A stretch of 64,000 bases of DNA from Pseudomonas lutea. Lineage in GTDB: Bacteria > Pseudomonadota > Gammaproteobacteria > Pseudomonadales > Pseudomonadaceae. The notes under the pieces were generated by a model. The model made no database searches. It was given only the letters and a program-made list of their open reading frames with translations, and was not told where the DNA came from. Below are positions 17,095-26,899 of this stretch, piece by piece (the stretch's first letter is position 1; the number at the start of each line of letters is the position of its first letter). Made by a program: the position numbers and the translations under genes. Location: positions 1,984,001-2,048,000 of the forward strand of contig NZ_JRMB01000001.1 in assembly GCF_000759445.1 (NCBI RefSeq), written 5' to 3'.

Positions 17095-17393
17095 GGCTTC
17101 CCAATAAAAAACTGCTGAACATCACCCGGCGCGATTAGGCGGGGCGTTGAAAATTCGGGGGCTTGCGGCCTGGTAGAAAGGCGACGCATACGCCAGGGCG
17201 ACACCAGAAGTCACTCTGCAAACAGCCCGTTGACGTCACGGCCCGCCAACACGATACAGTGAAGATGCGCGTTATGACCCACAGGTCACCAAAAGTTTTA
17301 CATGCTTTTAGCTGACCGACGGGTGCTGCGCAAGGCCGGATTGCCGCTCAGACAGGCAATTGACATGAAGATGTCATCGGAGTGTGGCGGGTT

Positions 17394-17415
17394 GTAGGAC
17401 CGGCTTCAGCCGGGA
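17394..17415 (+). repeat. REP-like CCGGCTTCAGCCGG element
   Basis: GTAGGACCGGCTTCAGCCGG forms a short hairpin and belongs to the same family as the element at 4764. The rest of 17095-17460 shows no gene; it contains only upstream sequence of the KAS III gene. Confidence 0.65.
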
Positions 17416-17460
17416 GGAGGCCCTTATGCGCGCTCGCAAAACCAGCGAGCGAAACCTGAT

Positions 17461-17955
17461 ATTTGTAGGAGCGCGCTTGCCCGCGAAGGCTGCGTTTCAG
17501 ACGCTAGGGATCTATCGGATGTACCGGCCCCTTCGCGGGCAAGCGCGCTCCTACAACGGGGCTGCGCTGTACGCACCCTCGGCCGTAACGCATCGGTTTT
17601 GCGCCGTAGAAACCCTCGGCGGCCACACACCGGTCGGGCGAACCTGGCATTTGTAGGAGCGCGCTTGCCCGCGAAGGCTGCGTTTCAGACGCTAGGGATC
17701 TATCGGATGTACCGGCCCCTTCGCGGGCAAGCGCGCTCCTACAACGGGGCTGCGCTGTACGCACCCTCGGCCGTAACGCATCGGTTTTGCGCCGTAGAAA
17801 CCCTCGGCGGCCACACACCGGTCGGGCGAACCTGGCATTTGTAGGAGCGCGCTTGCCCGCGAAGACTGCGTTTAAGACGCTAAAAATTTATCGGATGTAC
17901 CGGCCCCTTCGCGGGCAAGCGCGCTCCTACACCGGGGCTGCGCTGGAACACCCTC
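17461..17955. repeat. 188-bp tandem array of REP inverted pairs (BIME)
   Basis: Units begin at 17461, 17649 and 17837, exactly 188 bp apart. The first two are almost identical over the full length, and the third is shortened and has diverged after about 110 bp. Each unit contains the REP core GTAGGAGCGCGCTTGCCCGC and its reverse complement about 70 bp further on, so each unit can form a cruciform or long hairpin. Short open frames inside the array are by-products of the repeat. The array separates pseI from the KAS III and Maf genes. Confidence 0.92.
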
Positions 17956-18031
17956 GGCGCCAAGCATCGGTTTTTGGGTGGTACGCACCCTTGACGGCAG
18001 GCATCGGTTTTGCGCTGTACGACCCTCTTTC

Positions 18032-19084
18032 TTAACCGACCACTTCCCAATTCAACGCGGTGCCGCGTTTCAAGGCGTGGCGTGCCTTGCGCCCCAGCAC
18101 GGCGTCGATGTGCTTGGGCGCCAGGCCCAGGCCGGGGCGAATCGCTCGGATGTTGTCTGCGCTGAAAGCCTCGCCTTCGGCGATGTCTCGCACCACATAG
18201 AGCGAGCGTCGGTACTGCAATGATTTCTGTTCGGCTTCGGTGGCACCGTATTGCACGTGGCCCATGCCGGCCCAGGCGCGCTCGGTTTCGACGACCAGGC
18301 TGGCCATCTCCGCCGGTTCAAGGGAAAAACTGGCATCCACGCCGCCATCGGCACGGTCGAGGGTGAAGTGTTTCTCGATGACCGTTGCGCCCATGGCCAC
18401 CGCCGCCACCGACACGCCGACGCCCATGGTGTGATCGGAAAGGCCCACCTGGCAGCCAAACAGCCCGGCCAGATGAGGAATCGTGCGGATGTGGCTGTTG
18501 GCCGGTGTTGCCGGATAAGTGCTGGTGCATTTAAGCAACACCAGGTCTTTGCAACCCGCTGCCCTGGCCGCGCGCACGCTTTCGTCCAGTTCGGCGATGC
18601 TGGCCATGCCGGTGGAAATGATCATCGGCTTGCCGGTGGCCGCGACCTTGCGAATCAGCGGGATATCGGTGTTCTCGAAACTGGCGATCTTGTAGGCCGG
18701 CACGTCGAGGGTTTCCAGAAAGTCTACGGCGGTCTCATCGAACGGAGTCGAAAACGCAAGCATCCCAAGCGCTTTGGCTCGCTCGAAGATCGGCGCATGC
18801 CATTCCCACGGCGTGTGCGCCTGCTGATACAGCGCATACAGCGAGGTGCCGGCCCACAGGCTGTTGGGGTCCTTGATGAAAAACTCGCCCTCGGCGATGT
18901 CCAGCGTCATGGTGTCGGCGGTGTACGTCTGTAACTTCAAGGCGTGGGCGCCCGCTTTGGCCGCCGCCTCGACGATCCGCAACGCCTGATCCAGAGACTG
19001 GTTATGGTTGCCGCTCATCTCGGCAATGATAAACGGCGGCGCGTCGGGGCCGATGCTGCGGGAACCGATCTTGAAATGACTCAT
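18032..19084 (-). CDS. pseI: Pseudaminic acid synthase PseI
   Basis: PseI condenses 2,4-diacetamido-2,4,6-trideoxy-L-altrose with phosphoenolpyruvate to give pseudaminic acid. The 350-aa protein has the NeuB-type TIM barrel (FIIAEMSGNHNQSLDQAL at the N terminus, HALKLQTYTADT, KPMIISTGMAS, GLSDHTMG, VIEKHFTLDR) and a C-terminal SAF/antifreeze-like domain (about 290-350, SLYVVRDIAEGEAFSADNIR). The N-terminal AEMSGNHN form is the one found in PseI rather than NeuB or LegI. It is the last gene of the GT-pseBCFGI set. Confidence 0.93.
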   Translation of the reverse strand: MSHFKIGSRSIGPDAPPFIIAEMSGNHNQSLDQALRIVEAAAKAGAHALKLQTYTADTMTLDIAEGEFFIKDPNSLWAGTSLYALYQQAHTPWEWHAPIFERAKALGMLAFSTPFDETAVDFLETLDVPAYKIASFENTDIPLIRKVAATGKPMIISTGMASIAELDESVRAARAAGCKDLVLLKCTSTYPATPANSHIRTIPHLAGLFGCQVGLSDHTMGVGVSVAAVAMGATVIEKHFTLDRADGGVDASFSLEPAEMASLVVETERAWAGMGHVQYGATEAEQKSLQYRRSLYVVRDIAEGEAFSADNIRAIRPGLGLAPKHIDAVLGRKARHALKRGTALNWEVVG

Positions 19085-19154
19085 CGTTGCTCACTCACTG
19101 AACTGATGTGGGCCGGCGCCGGGCCGGTCCGTGAAAAAGTTGCCGGGCGACGCT

Positions 19155-20246
19155 TCATGCGCCCTGCCCTGCTGCTGCGCCACGATCAATGGCGGTCAAC
19201 GCTTCGGCAATCCGCCTGGCACCACGCCCGTCGACCAAACGCCTCGACGCCCGGGCAAAAGCGCGACGCAACGCCGCGTCACCGATGACTCGCGCGATGC
19301 CATCACGCAGTTGCCGAGTGTCCAGTTGTACATGCGCGCCCAGGTACAGGTGCACCCCGGCCTCGGCGAGCAACTGCGCGTTGAGCTGCTGATTGTTGGC
19401 CACCGAAATGCACACCGTCGGCAAGCCCAGCGCCGCGCGCTCCCAGGTCGTACCGCCGCCCGCGCCGATGAACAGATCCGCCGACTGCATCAGCGCAAAA
19501 AAATCGCCGGTCAGCGTGTGCAATCGCCAGAGTGGTCGAGAGGCGGCGAGCTCGCTCATTGCCTGCCAGTGCGGGTTATGCAGGCCGGCGACAACATCCA
19601 CCTGTACATCGTCGAATCCTTCCAGCGCCAGCAAGGTGGCGTACACCTGGCCGGCCGCGTCGAAACCGCCAAAATTCACCAACACCCGTTCAACCCGGGG
19701 CTTGATTGCAATGGGATCACACTGAAACTCGTCGCGCAGCAAAGCGAATCGCGGCCCCAGAAACGTCTGGCATTCAGGCCCGACCCAGCGCGCGTAAGAT
19801 TGATCGAGCATCTGGGCGCTGAAATTCTGATCCAGCAACAGCTCGACCGCGTGGGGCCGATTGGCCAGGTCATCGATGGCCATGATTCGGGCTGCAAACC
19901 CGCGTGCCGCGTTCTCCCAGCGCGCGTCCAGCCCGTAGTGGTCGACAATTAGCCAGTCGAACGGGGGCTGCCCCTGCAATTGCTCACCCAAGGCAGACAC
20001 ATCTGACTGCCACGGCAGGGGCGCTTCGATGTCCTCGTCTTCGTCAGCCTGATAGCGAGCCGGCAGCGCGTACGTGATGAAGCCCTGATCGGCCAGGCGC
20101 TCCAGCAGGTGGCCGGTCAATGCGCGACAGGCAAAGCGCACATCGGCGCCCATGTTTTTCAATACATGGGCCAGCGTCAGGCAACGGGCAATGTGACCGC
20201 TGCCGATGGTCACGGACGCGTCGGCACGGATCAGCACGCGCATCAT
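19155..20246 (-). CDS. pseG: UDP-2,4-diacetamido-2,4,6-trideoxy-beta-L-altropyranose hydrolase PseG
   Basis: PseG removes UDP from the altrose intermediate to supply PseI. The 363-aa GT-B-like protein carries RADASVTIGSGHIARCLTLA at the N terminus with the catalytic-position His18, WLIVDHYGLDARWE, and the nucleotide-binding C-terminal segment FIGAGGGTTWERAALGLPTV. Its ATG overlaps the end of pseF by 4 nt. The length gives no room for a fused PseH acetyltransferase domain. Confidence 0.93.
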   Translation of the reverse strand: MMRVLIRADASVTIGSGHIARCLTLAHVLKNMGADVRFACRALTGHLLERLADQGFITYALPARYQADEDEDIEAPLPWQSDVSALGEQLQGQPPFDWLIVDHYGLDARWENAARGFAARIMAIDDLANRPHAVELLLDQNFSAQMLDQSYARWVGPECQTFLGPRFALLRDEFQCDPIAIKPRVERVLVNFGGFDAAGQVYATLLALEGFDDVQVDVVAGLHNPHWQAMSELAASRPLWRLHTLTGDFFALMQSADLFIGAGGGTTWERAALGLPTVCISVANNQQLNAQLLAEAGVHLYLGAHVQLDTRQLRDGIARVIGDAALRRAFARASRRLVDGRGARRIAEALTAIDRGAAAGQGA

Positions 20247-20953
20247 TCCAGCTCCCCGCCTGCCTTCAGCGCAGCGTACAAATATTCTGCGCGCAGCCAG
20301 TCCTCAGGGCTGTCGATGTCCTGCACCAGATGCCGGGGCAGGATCACCGGCAGGCTGAGTTCGGAAAAGACCGTGTCGCCGCGCAACCAGGCATCGCTGC
20401 GACCCCAGTAAAACTGCCCCGCATCCTGATAAGCCACTGGCAGGTCCTGAGAGCGCACGCCGCGAAATTCCGGGTACATGGCGTTCACGCAGCCATCGCC
20501 GTCAATCAACAGCGCCCGCTGCACCGGAAAGCCGAAGCTGGACACCGAGAAGGCATAGGATTTTTCCGGCGCCGCGTGCAGTGCTTCATAGCCCTGACGG
20601 AGAAATCGCGCCTGCAACAACGGCGCAGTGGCGTAGATGCAGCAGGCGTAATCGAATGGCTGACTGAGAGTGCCCGCGACGGACTGAAGCGCATGCTGAA
20701 TGACCGCCGCCGTGCCGGTATACGCATCTGCCAGATAGGCAGGACGCATGAACGGCACTTCGGCACCAGAAGCGCGGGCGACGTCGGCGATTTCTTCGTC
20801 GTCAGTGCTGACGATGACGCGGTCGAACACCCCGCTTGCCAGCGCAACGCGAATGGAATGGGCGATCATCGGCTCGCCGTTGAACAGTTTGATGTTCTTG
20901 CGCGGGATGCGCTGGCTGCCGCCGCGTGCGGGAATGATCGCAATGGCGCTCAC
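20243..20953 (-). CDS. pseF: Pseudaminic acid cytidylyltransferase PseF
   Basis: PseF activates pseudaminic acid as the CMP sugar used by the transferase. The 236-aa protein has the CMP-NeuAc synthetase family signature AIIPARGGSQRIPRKNIKLF at residues 5-24 and CIYATAPLL further on. Translation starts at GTG (20953), preceded by AAAGG. It overlaps pseG by 4 nt and follows pseC after 30 nt. Confidence 0.92.
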   Translation of the reverse strand: MSAIAIIPARGGSQRIPRKNIKLFNGEPMIAHSIRVALASGVFDRVIVSTDDEEIADVARASGAEVPFMRPAYLADAYTGTAAVIQHALQSVAGTLSQPFDYACCIYATAPLLQARFLRQGYEALHAAPEKSYAFSVSSFGFPVQRALLIDGDGCVNAMYPEFRGVRSQDLPVAYQDAGQFYWGRSDAWLRGDTVFSELSLPVILPRHLVQDIDSPEDWLRAEYLYAALKAGGELE

Positions 20954-20983
20954 GGTCGACGGCCTTTCATGACAGGGCGCGCA

Positions 20984-22162
20984 TCAGTTGGCCGCCCGCG
21001 CCGTTTCGCCGAGCAGGCGGCGCAGCTGATCGACCACTTCATCCTGCTGAGCGTCGGTCATCGCCGGGTACAGCGGCAGGCTGATGGCTTGCGCGTAATA
21101 CGCCTCGGCCTCGGGAAAATCGCCGGCCTTGAAGCCCAGCTCGCGGTAATAGGGCTGCAGGTGCACCGGAATGTAATGAACGTTCACACCGATGCCGGCA
21201 GCGCGCAGCCCTTCGAACACTTGCCGATGACTCAACGCCAGTCGCTCGGTCTGCAGCCTCACCACGTACAGATGCCAGGCGGACTCGGCGCCGGGCTGGC
21301 TGGTGGGCAAGCTCAGCGGCAGGTCCGCCAGCAGCGTCTGATAACGCGCCGCCAGCTCACGGCGACGGGCCAGAAAAGCGTCCAGCTTGTTCAACTGTGA
21401 GAGACCGAGTGCCGCTTGCAGATCGGTCAGGCGATAGTTGAAGCCGAGCTCGATTTGCTGGTAGTACCAGGGGCCATGACTGGCTTCGTCCATCTGCGCG
21501 GCATCCCGTGTCATGCCATGGCTGCGCAGGCGGCGCAGATGCTCGGCGAGTTCGGGCCGATTGGTCAGCACCAGGCCGCCTTCGCCGGTTGTCACGATCT
21601 TCACGGGGTGGAAGCTGAACACAGTCATGTCGGCGAATTCGCCGCAGCCCACCGGACGCCCTGCGTAGCGCGCGCCAACGGCGTGAGAGGCGTCCTCGAT
21701 CACCACAAACCCGTAACGGCGGGCCAACTCACCGATGGCGTGCATGTCGCAGCTCTGGCCGGAAAATGCCACAGCGACCAGCACCTTCGGCAGTCGCCCC
21801 GCAAACTCGGCCGCGTCGAGCTTGCGCGCCAGCGCGGCGGTGTCGAGGTTCCAGGTCAGCGGGTCGATGTCGACAAAATCCACATCGGCGCCGCAGTAGC
21901 GCCCGCAGTTGGCCGAGGCCAGAAAGGTGTTCGGGCTGGTCCACAGCCAGTCACCCGGGCCGAGACCTGCGGCCAGGCAGGCAATGTGCAGCGCCGCCGT
22001 GGCGTTGCACACCGCCACGCCAAAGCCGGCCTCACAGCGCTCGGCCATGGCGTTTTCGAAGCGCTCAAGGGTCGGCCCCTGGGTCAGCCAGTCGGACTTG
22101 AGCACGTCCACAACGGCATCGATATCAGCCTGATCAACGCTTTGCCTGCCGTACGGAATCAT
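20984..22162 (-). CDS. pseC: UDP-4-amino-4,6-dideoxy-N-acetyl-beta-L-altrosamine transaminase PseC
   Basis: PseC is the PLP-dependent aminotransferase acting on the PseB product. The 392-aa DegT-family protein begins IPYGRQSVDQADIDAVVDVL and has the PLP lysine Lys188 in FSFHPVKIVTTGEGG and Asp157 in VIEDASHAVGA. The FHPVK context is typical of PseC. Its start codon overlaps the end of pseB by 4 nt. Confidence 0.94.
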   Translation of the reverse strand: MIPYGRQSVDQADIDAVVDVLKSDWLTQGPTLERFENAMAERCEAGFGVAVCNATAALHIACLAAGLGPGDWLWTSPNTFLASANCGRYCGADVDFVDIDPLTWNLDTAALARKLDAAEFAGRLPKVLVAVAFSGQSCDMHAIGELARRYGFVVIEDASHAVGARYAGRPVGCGEFADMTVFSFHPVKIVTTGEGGLVLTNRPELAEHLRRLRSHGMTRDAAQMDEASHGPWYYQQIELGFNYRLTDLQAALGLSQLNKLDAFLARRRELAARYQTLLADLPLSLPTSQPGAESAWHLYVVRLQTERLALSHRQVFEGLRAAGIGVNVHYIPVHLQPYYRELGFKAGDFPEAEAYYAQAISLPLYPAMTDAQQDEVVDQLRRLLGETARAAN

Positions 22163-23160
22163 GGCGTGACGTCAGCGTGCAGCTCGCCGATCTGGCGGAT
22201 CGACAGAAAGTCCGGGTTGGTGTCGGAGCGGTACTCAAAGTCATCGTGGACCGCTTTGCCCTGTGCGCCGGTCGCATCCACGGCGAAGTCGGTGTCGACG
22301 TTGTTGAAGCGAATCGACGGCACGATGGTGTAGTGATCGTCGAACTCGAGGGTCATGCGCGCATCGTCCTGCGGCACCATCAGCTCGTGGAGTTTCTCGC
22401 CGGGACGAATGCCGACGATCTTGTGCGGCAGCTTCGGGGCCATGGCCTGGGCCAGGTCGACGATGCGCACCGAGGGGATCTTGGGCACGAACACTTCACC
22501 GCCGTGCATGCGCTCAAAGCTCTGCATCACGAAATCGACGCCATGGTCCAGGGTGATCCAGAAGCGTGTCATGCGCGGGTCGGTAATGGGCAGCTCGGCC
22601 GCACCGCCGGCCAGCAGCTTGCTGAAGAACGGCACAATCGAACCGCGCGAGCCAGCGACGTTGCCGTAGCGCACCACAGCGAAACGGGTCTGCTCTTCGC
22701 CGCCGATGTTGTTGGCGGCGACGAACAATTTGTCCGACAGCAGCTTGGTGGCGCCGTAGAGGTTGATCGGGCTGGCCGCCTTGTCGGTGGACAGCGCCAC
22801 GACTTTCGTCACGCCATTGGCGATGGCGGCCGCAATGATGTTTTCCGCGCCATTGACGTTGGTGCGGATGAACTCGGTCGGGTTGTATTCCGCCGCGGGC
22901 ACATGTTTGAGGGCCGCAGCATGGACCACGTAATCGATGCCGCGCATGCCCTGCACCACCCGCTCGGCGTCGCGCACGTCCCCGAGGAAATAGCGCATGC
23001 AGGGGGCGTTGAATTCCTGCTGCATTTCATACTGCTTGAGCTCATCGCGGGAAAAGACCACCACGCGCCGGGGCTGATAACGCGCCAGCAGCGTGCGGAT
23101 GAACATCCGGCCGAAGGAGCCGGTGGCACCGGAGATGAATACTGATTTGCCGTTGAACAT
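22159..23160 (-). CDS. pseB: UDP-N-acetylglucosamine 4,6-dehydratase (inverting) PseB
   Basis: PseB starts the pseudaminic acid pathway by 4,6-dehydration and C5 inversion of UDP-GlcNAc. The 333-aa extended SDR enzyme has the NAD(P)-binding motif GATGSFG (11-17), STDKAASP and the YGATK catalytic Tyr-Lys pair, plus KHVPAAEYNP, all typical of the FlaA1/PseB group. It follows the 980-aa glycosyltransferase gene after a 27-nt gap. Confidence 0.95.
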   Translation of the reverse strand: MFNGKSVFISGATGSFGRMFIRTLLARYQPRRVVVFSRDELKQYEMQQEFNAPCMRYFLGDVRDAERVVQGMRGIDYVVHAAALKHVPAAEYNPTEFIRTNVNGAENIIAAAIANGVTKVVALSTDKAASPINLYGATKLLSDKLFVAANNIGGEEQTRFAVVRYGNVAGSRGSIVPFFSKLLAGGAAELPITDPRMTRFWITLDHGVDFVMQSFERMHGGEVFVPKIPSVRIVDLAQAMAPKLPHKIVGIRPGEKLHELMVPQDDARMTLEFDDHYTIVPSIRFNNVDTDFAVDATGAQGKAVHDDFEYRSDTNPDFLSIRQIGELHADVTP

Positions 23161-23187
23161 GTTGAAGTCCTTAACCTGGGGGCGACC

Positions 23188-26130
23188 TTAAGCGATCAGA
23201 GCCATCCAATCCGCACGCGACGTGGTGTCGAGGGCGAAACCCTTCCCTGACAAGCTCATGTTCTGGTTATAGGCCAGATCATGAGCGAACGCTGCGGTCC
23301 ATTCTGCCTGCAAGCGCGCCAATGCAGCCGGCGCCTGTTTTGTTTCGCCCGGATGCACGACGTGAACCTGAGGTGTCCAGACCGTCAGGAAACCGCTCTG
23401 GCCGATCTTCAGGCAGAAATCCACCACCGCGTAAGCGTCACCGTAGTGCGCCTCATCAAGACCGCCCGTGGATTGGAACAACGACTTGCGCACCATCACG
23501 CAGGCAGGCGACACCGCCGAATAGTTTTGCTCCAGCACCAGGCGCTGCATGTAACCGCTCGCCTCTTTGAGCTCGCCAATAAACGCCGAACCCACACCGC
23601 CATTCATCCCCAGGATGAGGCCCGCGCCCGTCACGGTGCCGTCGCGTTCAATGAGTTTGGGGCCAACCACGGCCACTTCGGGGCGCATCGCGTGATTGAG
23701 CATGGCGTCGATCCAGTTCGGGTTGACCACCTCGCTGTCAGCTGCGAGCAGCACCAGATAGTCGCCGTCGGCGTGTTGCGAGCCTGCGTTGTACAGCGCA
23801 GCCTCGCTGAGGACAACCTCGCTGCGCAGCACACGGATGCGTTTGTTCTGCTGTTGCTGACGGTCCAGCCATTCATGGACCTGCGGTGACTGGCTGTGGT
23901 TGTCGACAATCAGCACGTCGTAGCGCGTATAGCGAGTGCGTTGCAGGATGGCCGTCAGGCAGCGCTGCAACTGGTCAAGGTTGTCGTGACTGGGGACGAT
24001 CACGGTCACTTGCGGACGCTCGGCGTGGCGATAGTCGATCTGCCAGGTGCCGGGACGGGCCGAGGTGACGTGCGCTTTGTAGCCCAGCGCGGTCAGGTGG
24101 CGTGTGATCGCAAGACGCTCGTCGCTGTTGTCCAGGCCTTCGGGCGATGCGCTGATCAACAGCGGTTCGTCCAGGTGAGCCAGCCACGAAGGGCCGCCCT
24201 GCTCGATTACCCGCAACAGCAGATCGAATTCCAGCGCGCCGGTGAAATCAGCACTGTAACCGCCCGCGTCCAGCAACACGTCCTTGCGGATCAGCCAGTG
24301 ACGGGCCATCAATCCCGGGTTGCGCAGCAGCAGGTCGAGGTTGAAGCCCGGTCGCAGGACATCTTTCAACGCGCCATTGGACTGGCGATGGATCTCGTCA
24401 CCGGCGACAGCGCGGACATCGCTCGCGCCCTGCAGCTCCAGCGCCGCACGCAGCAGCCCGCCGGGAAGGAACTGGTCACCGGCCTCTACCAGCATCAGCC
24501 AGCCAGAGGCGATCTGCCGGGCAACCTGGTTGAGCTTGTCGACGTAGTTGCTTTTGCTGACTTTGACGAAGTGCAGCGTGTTCTGAACAGACGTCGCCAC
24601 GGGCGGTTCGCCGGTGGTGAAAACAACGATGCGGAAGGATTTGTAGGCGCCCTCGACGAGGCTGTCCAGGGTCACCTGAAGTTTGCGCATGTCGTCTTCG
24701 AGGTCCAGCAGGAAGATCCCGAATTGCGCACCGCCACCCTCCGCCGCCAGACGGGCAACGGCCCTGGCGGTGACATCGGCATCCGGCCGGCGCCCTTCAA
24801 GCCAGTGCAGCAGCTGACCGGACGCGGTGGCATGCAGCAGGTGCTGCCGGTCCTCGGCGCCCACCGCTTCAAGACGCTCCAGCCACTGACGCATGCCCTG
24901 CGCCTCCTGGGGCTCGTCAAGGTGAGCCAGTTGCTCGGCGAGCCGCGCGACCACCGTCGTGTTAAACACGTTGACGTCCAGCGCTTCCCACAGCCGCTCG
25001 GTGATGGTCTGCGCGGTGTCGTTGTCGTGCAGCGTCAGCAATTGCGCCTGCGACACCCACATGCCTTCCAGCTCGGCCCGCTGCGCCGATCCGGCCGGCA
25101 GCGCCCCCATCAGAAATTCGATATCGGCGAGGCGGTCGAAGAACGGCTGATTGTAGAACGGCAACTCGACATATTGATTGACCCCGAAGCGCCGAACCGG
25201 TCCGCTCAGGGGGCTTTTCCAGCTGGATTCGATGATCAATTCGTGGGCCGAAGCAGCGTCTTCGCGCACGCACTTGAGCAGGGTATTGAAACTGTCGAGC
25301 ACGACGGCGCGCGCGGTGTTCGCGCCATCACCGAGGGCGACACCTGACAGGGAGGCGAGGAAGTCGGCGAACGACTCGCGGGTATTTTTAGACACCGGGT
25401 CGGCGTCGCTCAGCGCGGCAATGAGGCTGGTCTTGTTGCGCGCAGGCGCGGTGGTCTGCTCGCGGACCGCGAAGGCCAGGGGCAGCACTCGTCCCTTGGC
25501 GCGGGCAATCAGGAACCAGGCCAGGCCGATGCCATGCCACACCTCATTGACGTCCTCCGGCACCGCGCTGCACCACTCGCGCAGCAGCTCGGTGCGCATG
25601 ACCGCCTGCGCCGGGGTAATGAAAGCCGCCATTGCCTGCTGGACGCGTTCCTCGGCGGAGTCATCGCACACATCTTCCGGTACCTTTTTGTCGCGACGGA
25701 AATACTCAACCTGGCTGCCGGTGTCACGATAGCTCAGGGAATAACCGTGGCAGAAACCGTAGTCGGGGTTGTCCTGCAGAAAGCCCACGCTCTCGGCCAG
25801 CGCGTCCTCCATGAGGAAGTCGTCGACCCTGGCAAGGGTCACGAAAGGCGTATTCACCCGCTCCAGCGCATGAGCCAGCGCCTGTACCGCGCTCGCCCCC
25901 GCCAAATGCGGCGCATGGAGAACCGTCACCTCCGGCGCCAAGCCAGCCCCCACCGACGGCGCCTCGACAGACGTATCAAGAACCAGCAACGGCCCGGCGT
26001 ATTCCCGGTAAAACTGCAACGTGCGGCGCAAGAAATCAGGCTGATCCCGCGAAATCACCAGCAACGTATTGTGAGCGTTAGCCAAAGCAGTTTTTTTGAC
26101 GCTGGATACTGAAGTCGTAACCCCGGACAT
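23188..26130 (-). CDS. Large multi-domain glycosyltransferase of the flagellin island (980 aa)
   Basis: The C-terminal part (about 680-930) is a clear GT2 (GT-A) domain: VTVIVPSHDNLDQLQRCL, LIVDNHSQS, LVLLAADSEVVNPNW, and the acceptor-side segment AVVDFCLKIGQSGFLTVW. The N-terminal 650 residues include a second, weaker GT2-like segment (LLVISRDQPDFLRRTLQFYR and DDFLMEDALAESVGF) and a helical linker. Position and size match the Fgt glycosyltransferases of P. syringae flagellin islands. It heads the pseBCFGI gene set and shares sequence motifs with the 1197-aa enzyme next to it. Its exact sugar is unknown. Confidence 0.88.
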   Translation of the reverse strand: MSGVTTSVSSVKKTALANAHNTLLVISRDQPDFLRRTLQFYREYAGPLLVLDTSVEAPSVGAGLAPEVTVLHAPHLAGASAVQALAHALERVNTPFVTLARVDDFLMEDALAESVGFLQDNPDYGFCHGYSLSYRDTGSQVEYFRRDKKVPEDVCDDSAEERVQQAMAAFITPAQAVMRTELLREWCSAVPEDVNEVWHGIGLAWFLIARAKGRVLPLAFAVREQTTAPARNKTSLIAALSDADPVSKNTRESFADFLASLSGVALGDGANTARAVVLDSFNTLLKCVREDAASAHELIIESSWKSPLSGPVRRFGVNQYVELPFYNQPFFDRLADIEFLMGALPAGSAQRAELEGMWVSQAQLLTLHDNDTAQTITERLWEALDVNVFNTTVVARLAEQLAHLDEPQEAQGMRQWLERLEAVGAEDRQHLLHATASGQLLHWLEGRRPDADVTARAVARLAAEGGGAQFGIFLLDLEDDMRKLQVTLDSLVEGAYKSFRIVVFTTGEPPVATSVQNTLHFVKVSKSNYVDKLNQVARQIASGWLMLVEAGDQFLPGGLLRAALELQGASDVRAVAGDEIHRQSNGALKDVLRPGFNLDLLLRNPGLMARHWLIRKDVLLDAGGYSADFTGALEFDLLLRVIEQGGPSWLAHLDEPLLISASPEGLDNSDERLAITRHLTALGYKAHVTSARPGTWQIDYRHAERPQVTVIVPSHDNLDQLQRCLTAILQRTRYTRYDVLIVDNHSQSPQVHEWLDRQQQQNKRIRVLRSEVVLSEAALYNAGSQHADGDYLVLLAADSEVVNPNWIDAMLNHAMRPEVAVVGPKLIERDGTVTGAGLILGMNGGVGSAFIGELKEASGYMQRLVLEQNYSAVSPACVMVRKSLFQSTGGLDEAHYGDAYAVVDFCLKIGQSGFLTVWTPQVHVVHPGETKQAPAALARLQAEWTAAFAHDLAYNQNMSLSGKGFALDTTSRADWMALIA

Positions 26131-26344
26131 TGCCCATCCCCACCGAATTAAAAGTCGAGGTCAGTAATACCGGCCCCACACGCCATCCCCCGCGCCGGAA
26201 AACACGCGAAAGACAACAGAATGAAGGACGGGATTGCAGGAAACGCGCCAGCTTGGCACGGGACAGCGGGACCAGAGCGCGGAGCGTCACGGGTGAGTGT
26301 CCACGCGGATCGTAGGACCGATCGACACCCGAACGTGATCCCCG

Positions 26345-26741
26345 GTAGGAGCCGGCTTGCTGGCGAAAGCGGTGGGTCAGATACGAAGACGCAGCTGGGA
26401 GCAAGCATTCGCCAGCAAGCCGGCTCCTACAGAGGGGTGTGTGCAGCCAAAACCGGTGAGCATGCCGTGGCATTAGTAAAGGCGTCACTTACCTGGGCCT
26501 GAATCCATATCTTCAGAGGGACGCGGAGCGTCCGGACCGGCGTTACCACGCGGAGCGTGGGAACGATCAGAAAGGCAGTCAGCTATGACGCCGATCATCA
26601 CGGCGCGCAGGCCCACGCGAAGCGCGGGGACGATCGACAACCGAATGTGATCCCCGGTAGGACCGGCTTGCTGGCGAAAGCGGTGGGTCAGATATGAAGA
26701 CGCAGCTGGGAGCAAGCATTCGCCAGCAAGCCGGCTCCTAC
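26345..26741. repeat. Duplicated REP inverted pairs (BIME)
   Basis: Two inverted pairs of GTAGGAGCCGGCTTGCTGGC lie at 26345-26430 and 26657-26741. The intervening loop sequences of both are nearly identical, as is the GATCCCCG just before each, so this is a direct duplication at about 311-bp spacing. Between them is a GTGGGAACG-type palindrome (around 26545-26570). No gene is seen in 26131-27213; the short frames there are generated by repeats. Confidence 0.88.
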
Positions 26742-26899
26742 GGGAAAACGCGTTTATCCAGCAGGACCGGCTTTAACCGGGGAGCCGCTAATCTGCATGT
26801 GATCTACCCCCGACCTGCATTAATCTGCCGCGATTTGCCTTTGATCTGCGGTTGATCTGCCTTTGATCTTCAAACACATAACGTCCAGACGACACCCAT

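Noticed and set aside
17461..17955. Possible CRISPR array
   Set aside because: The repeat unit is 188 bp with internal inverted pairs and no unique spacers of 30-40 bp; no cas genes are near.
17095..18031. A missing pseH gene in the gap between pseI and KAS III
   Set aside because: The gap contains only REP elements and upstream sequence; no GNAT-like motif is present in any frame.
17384..18035. Several 80-100-codon frames within the 188-bp array
   Set aside because: They repeat with the DNA period on both strands and code for the REP sequence, so they are artefacts of the tandem repeat.
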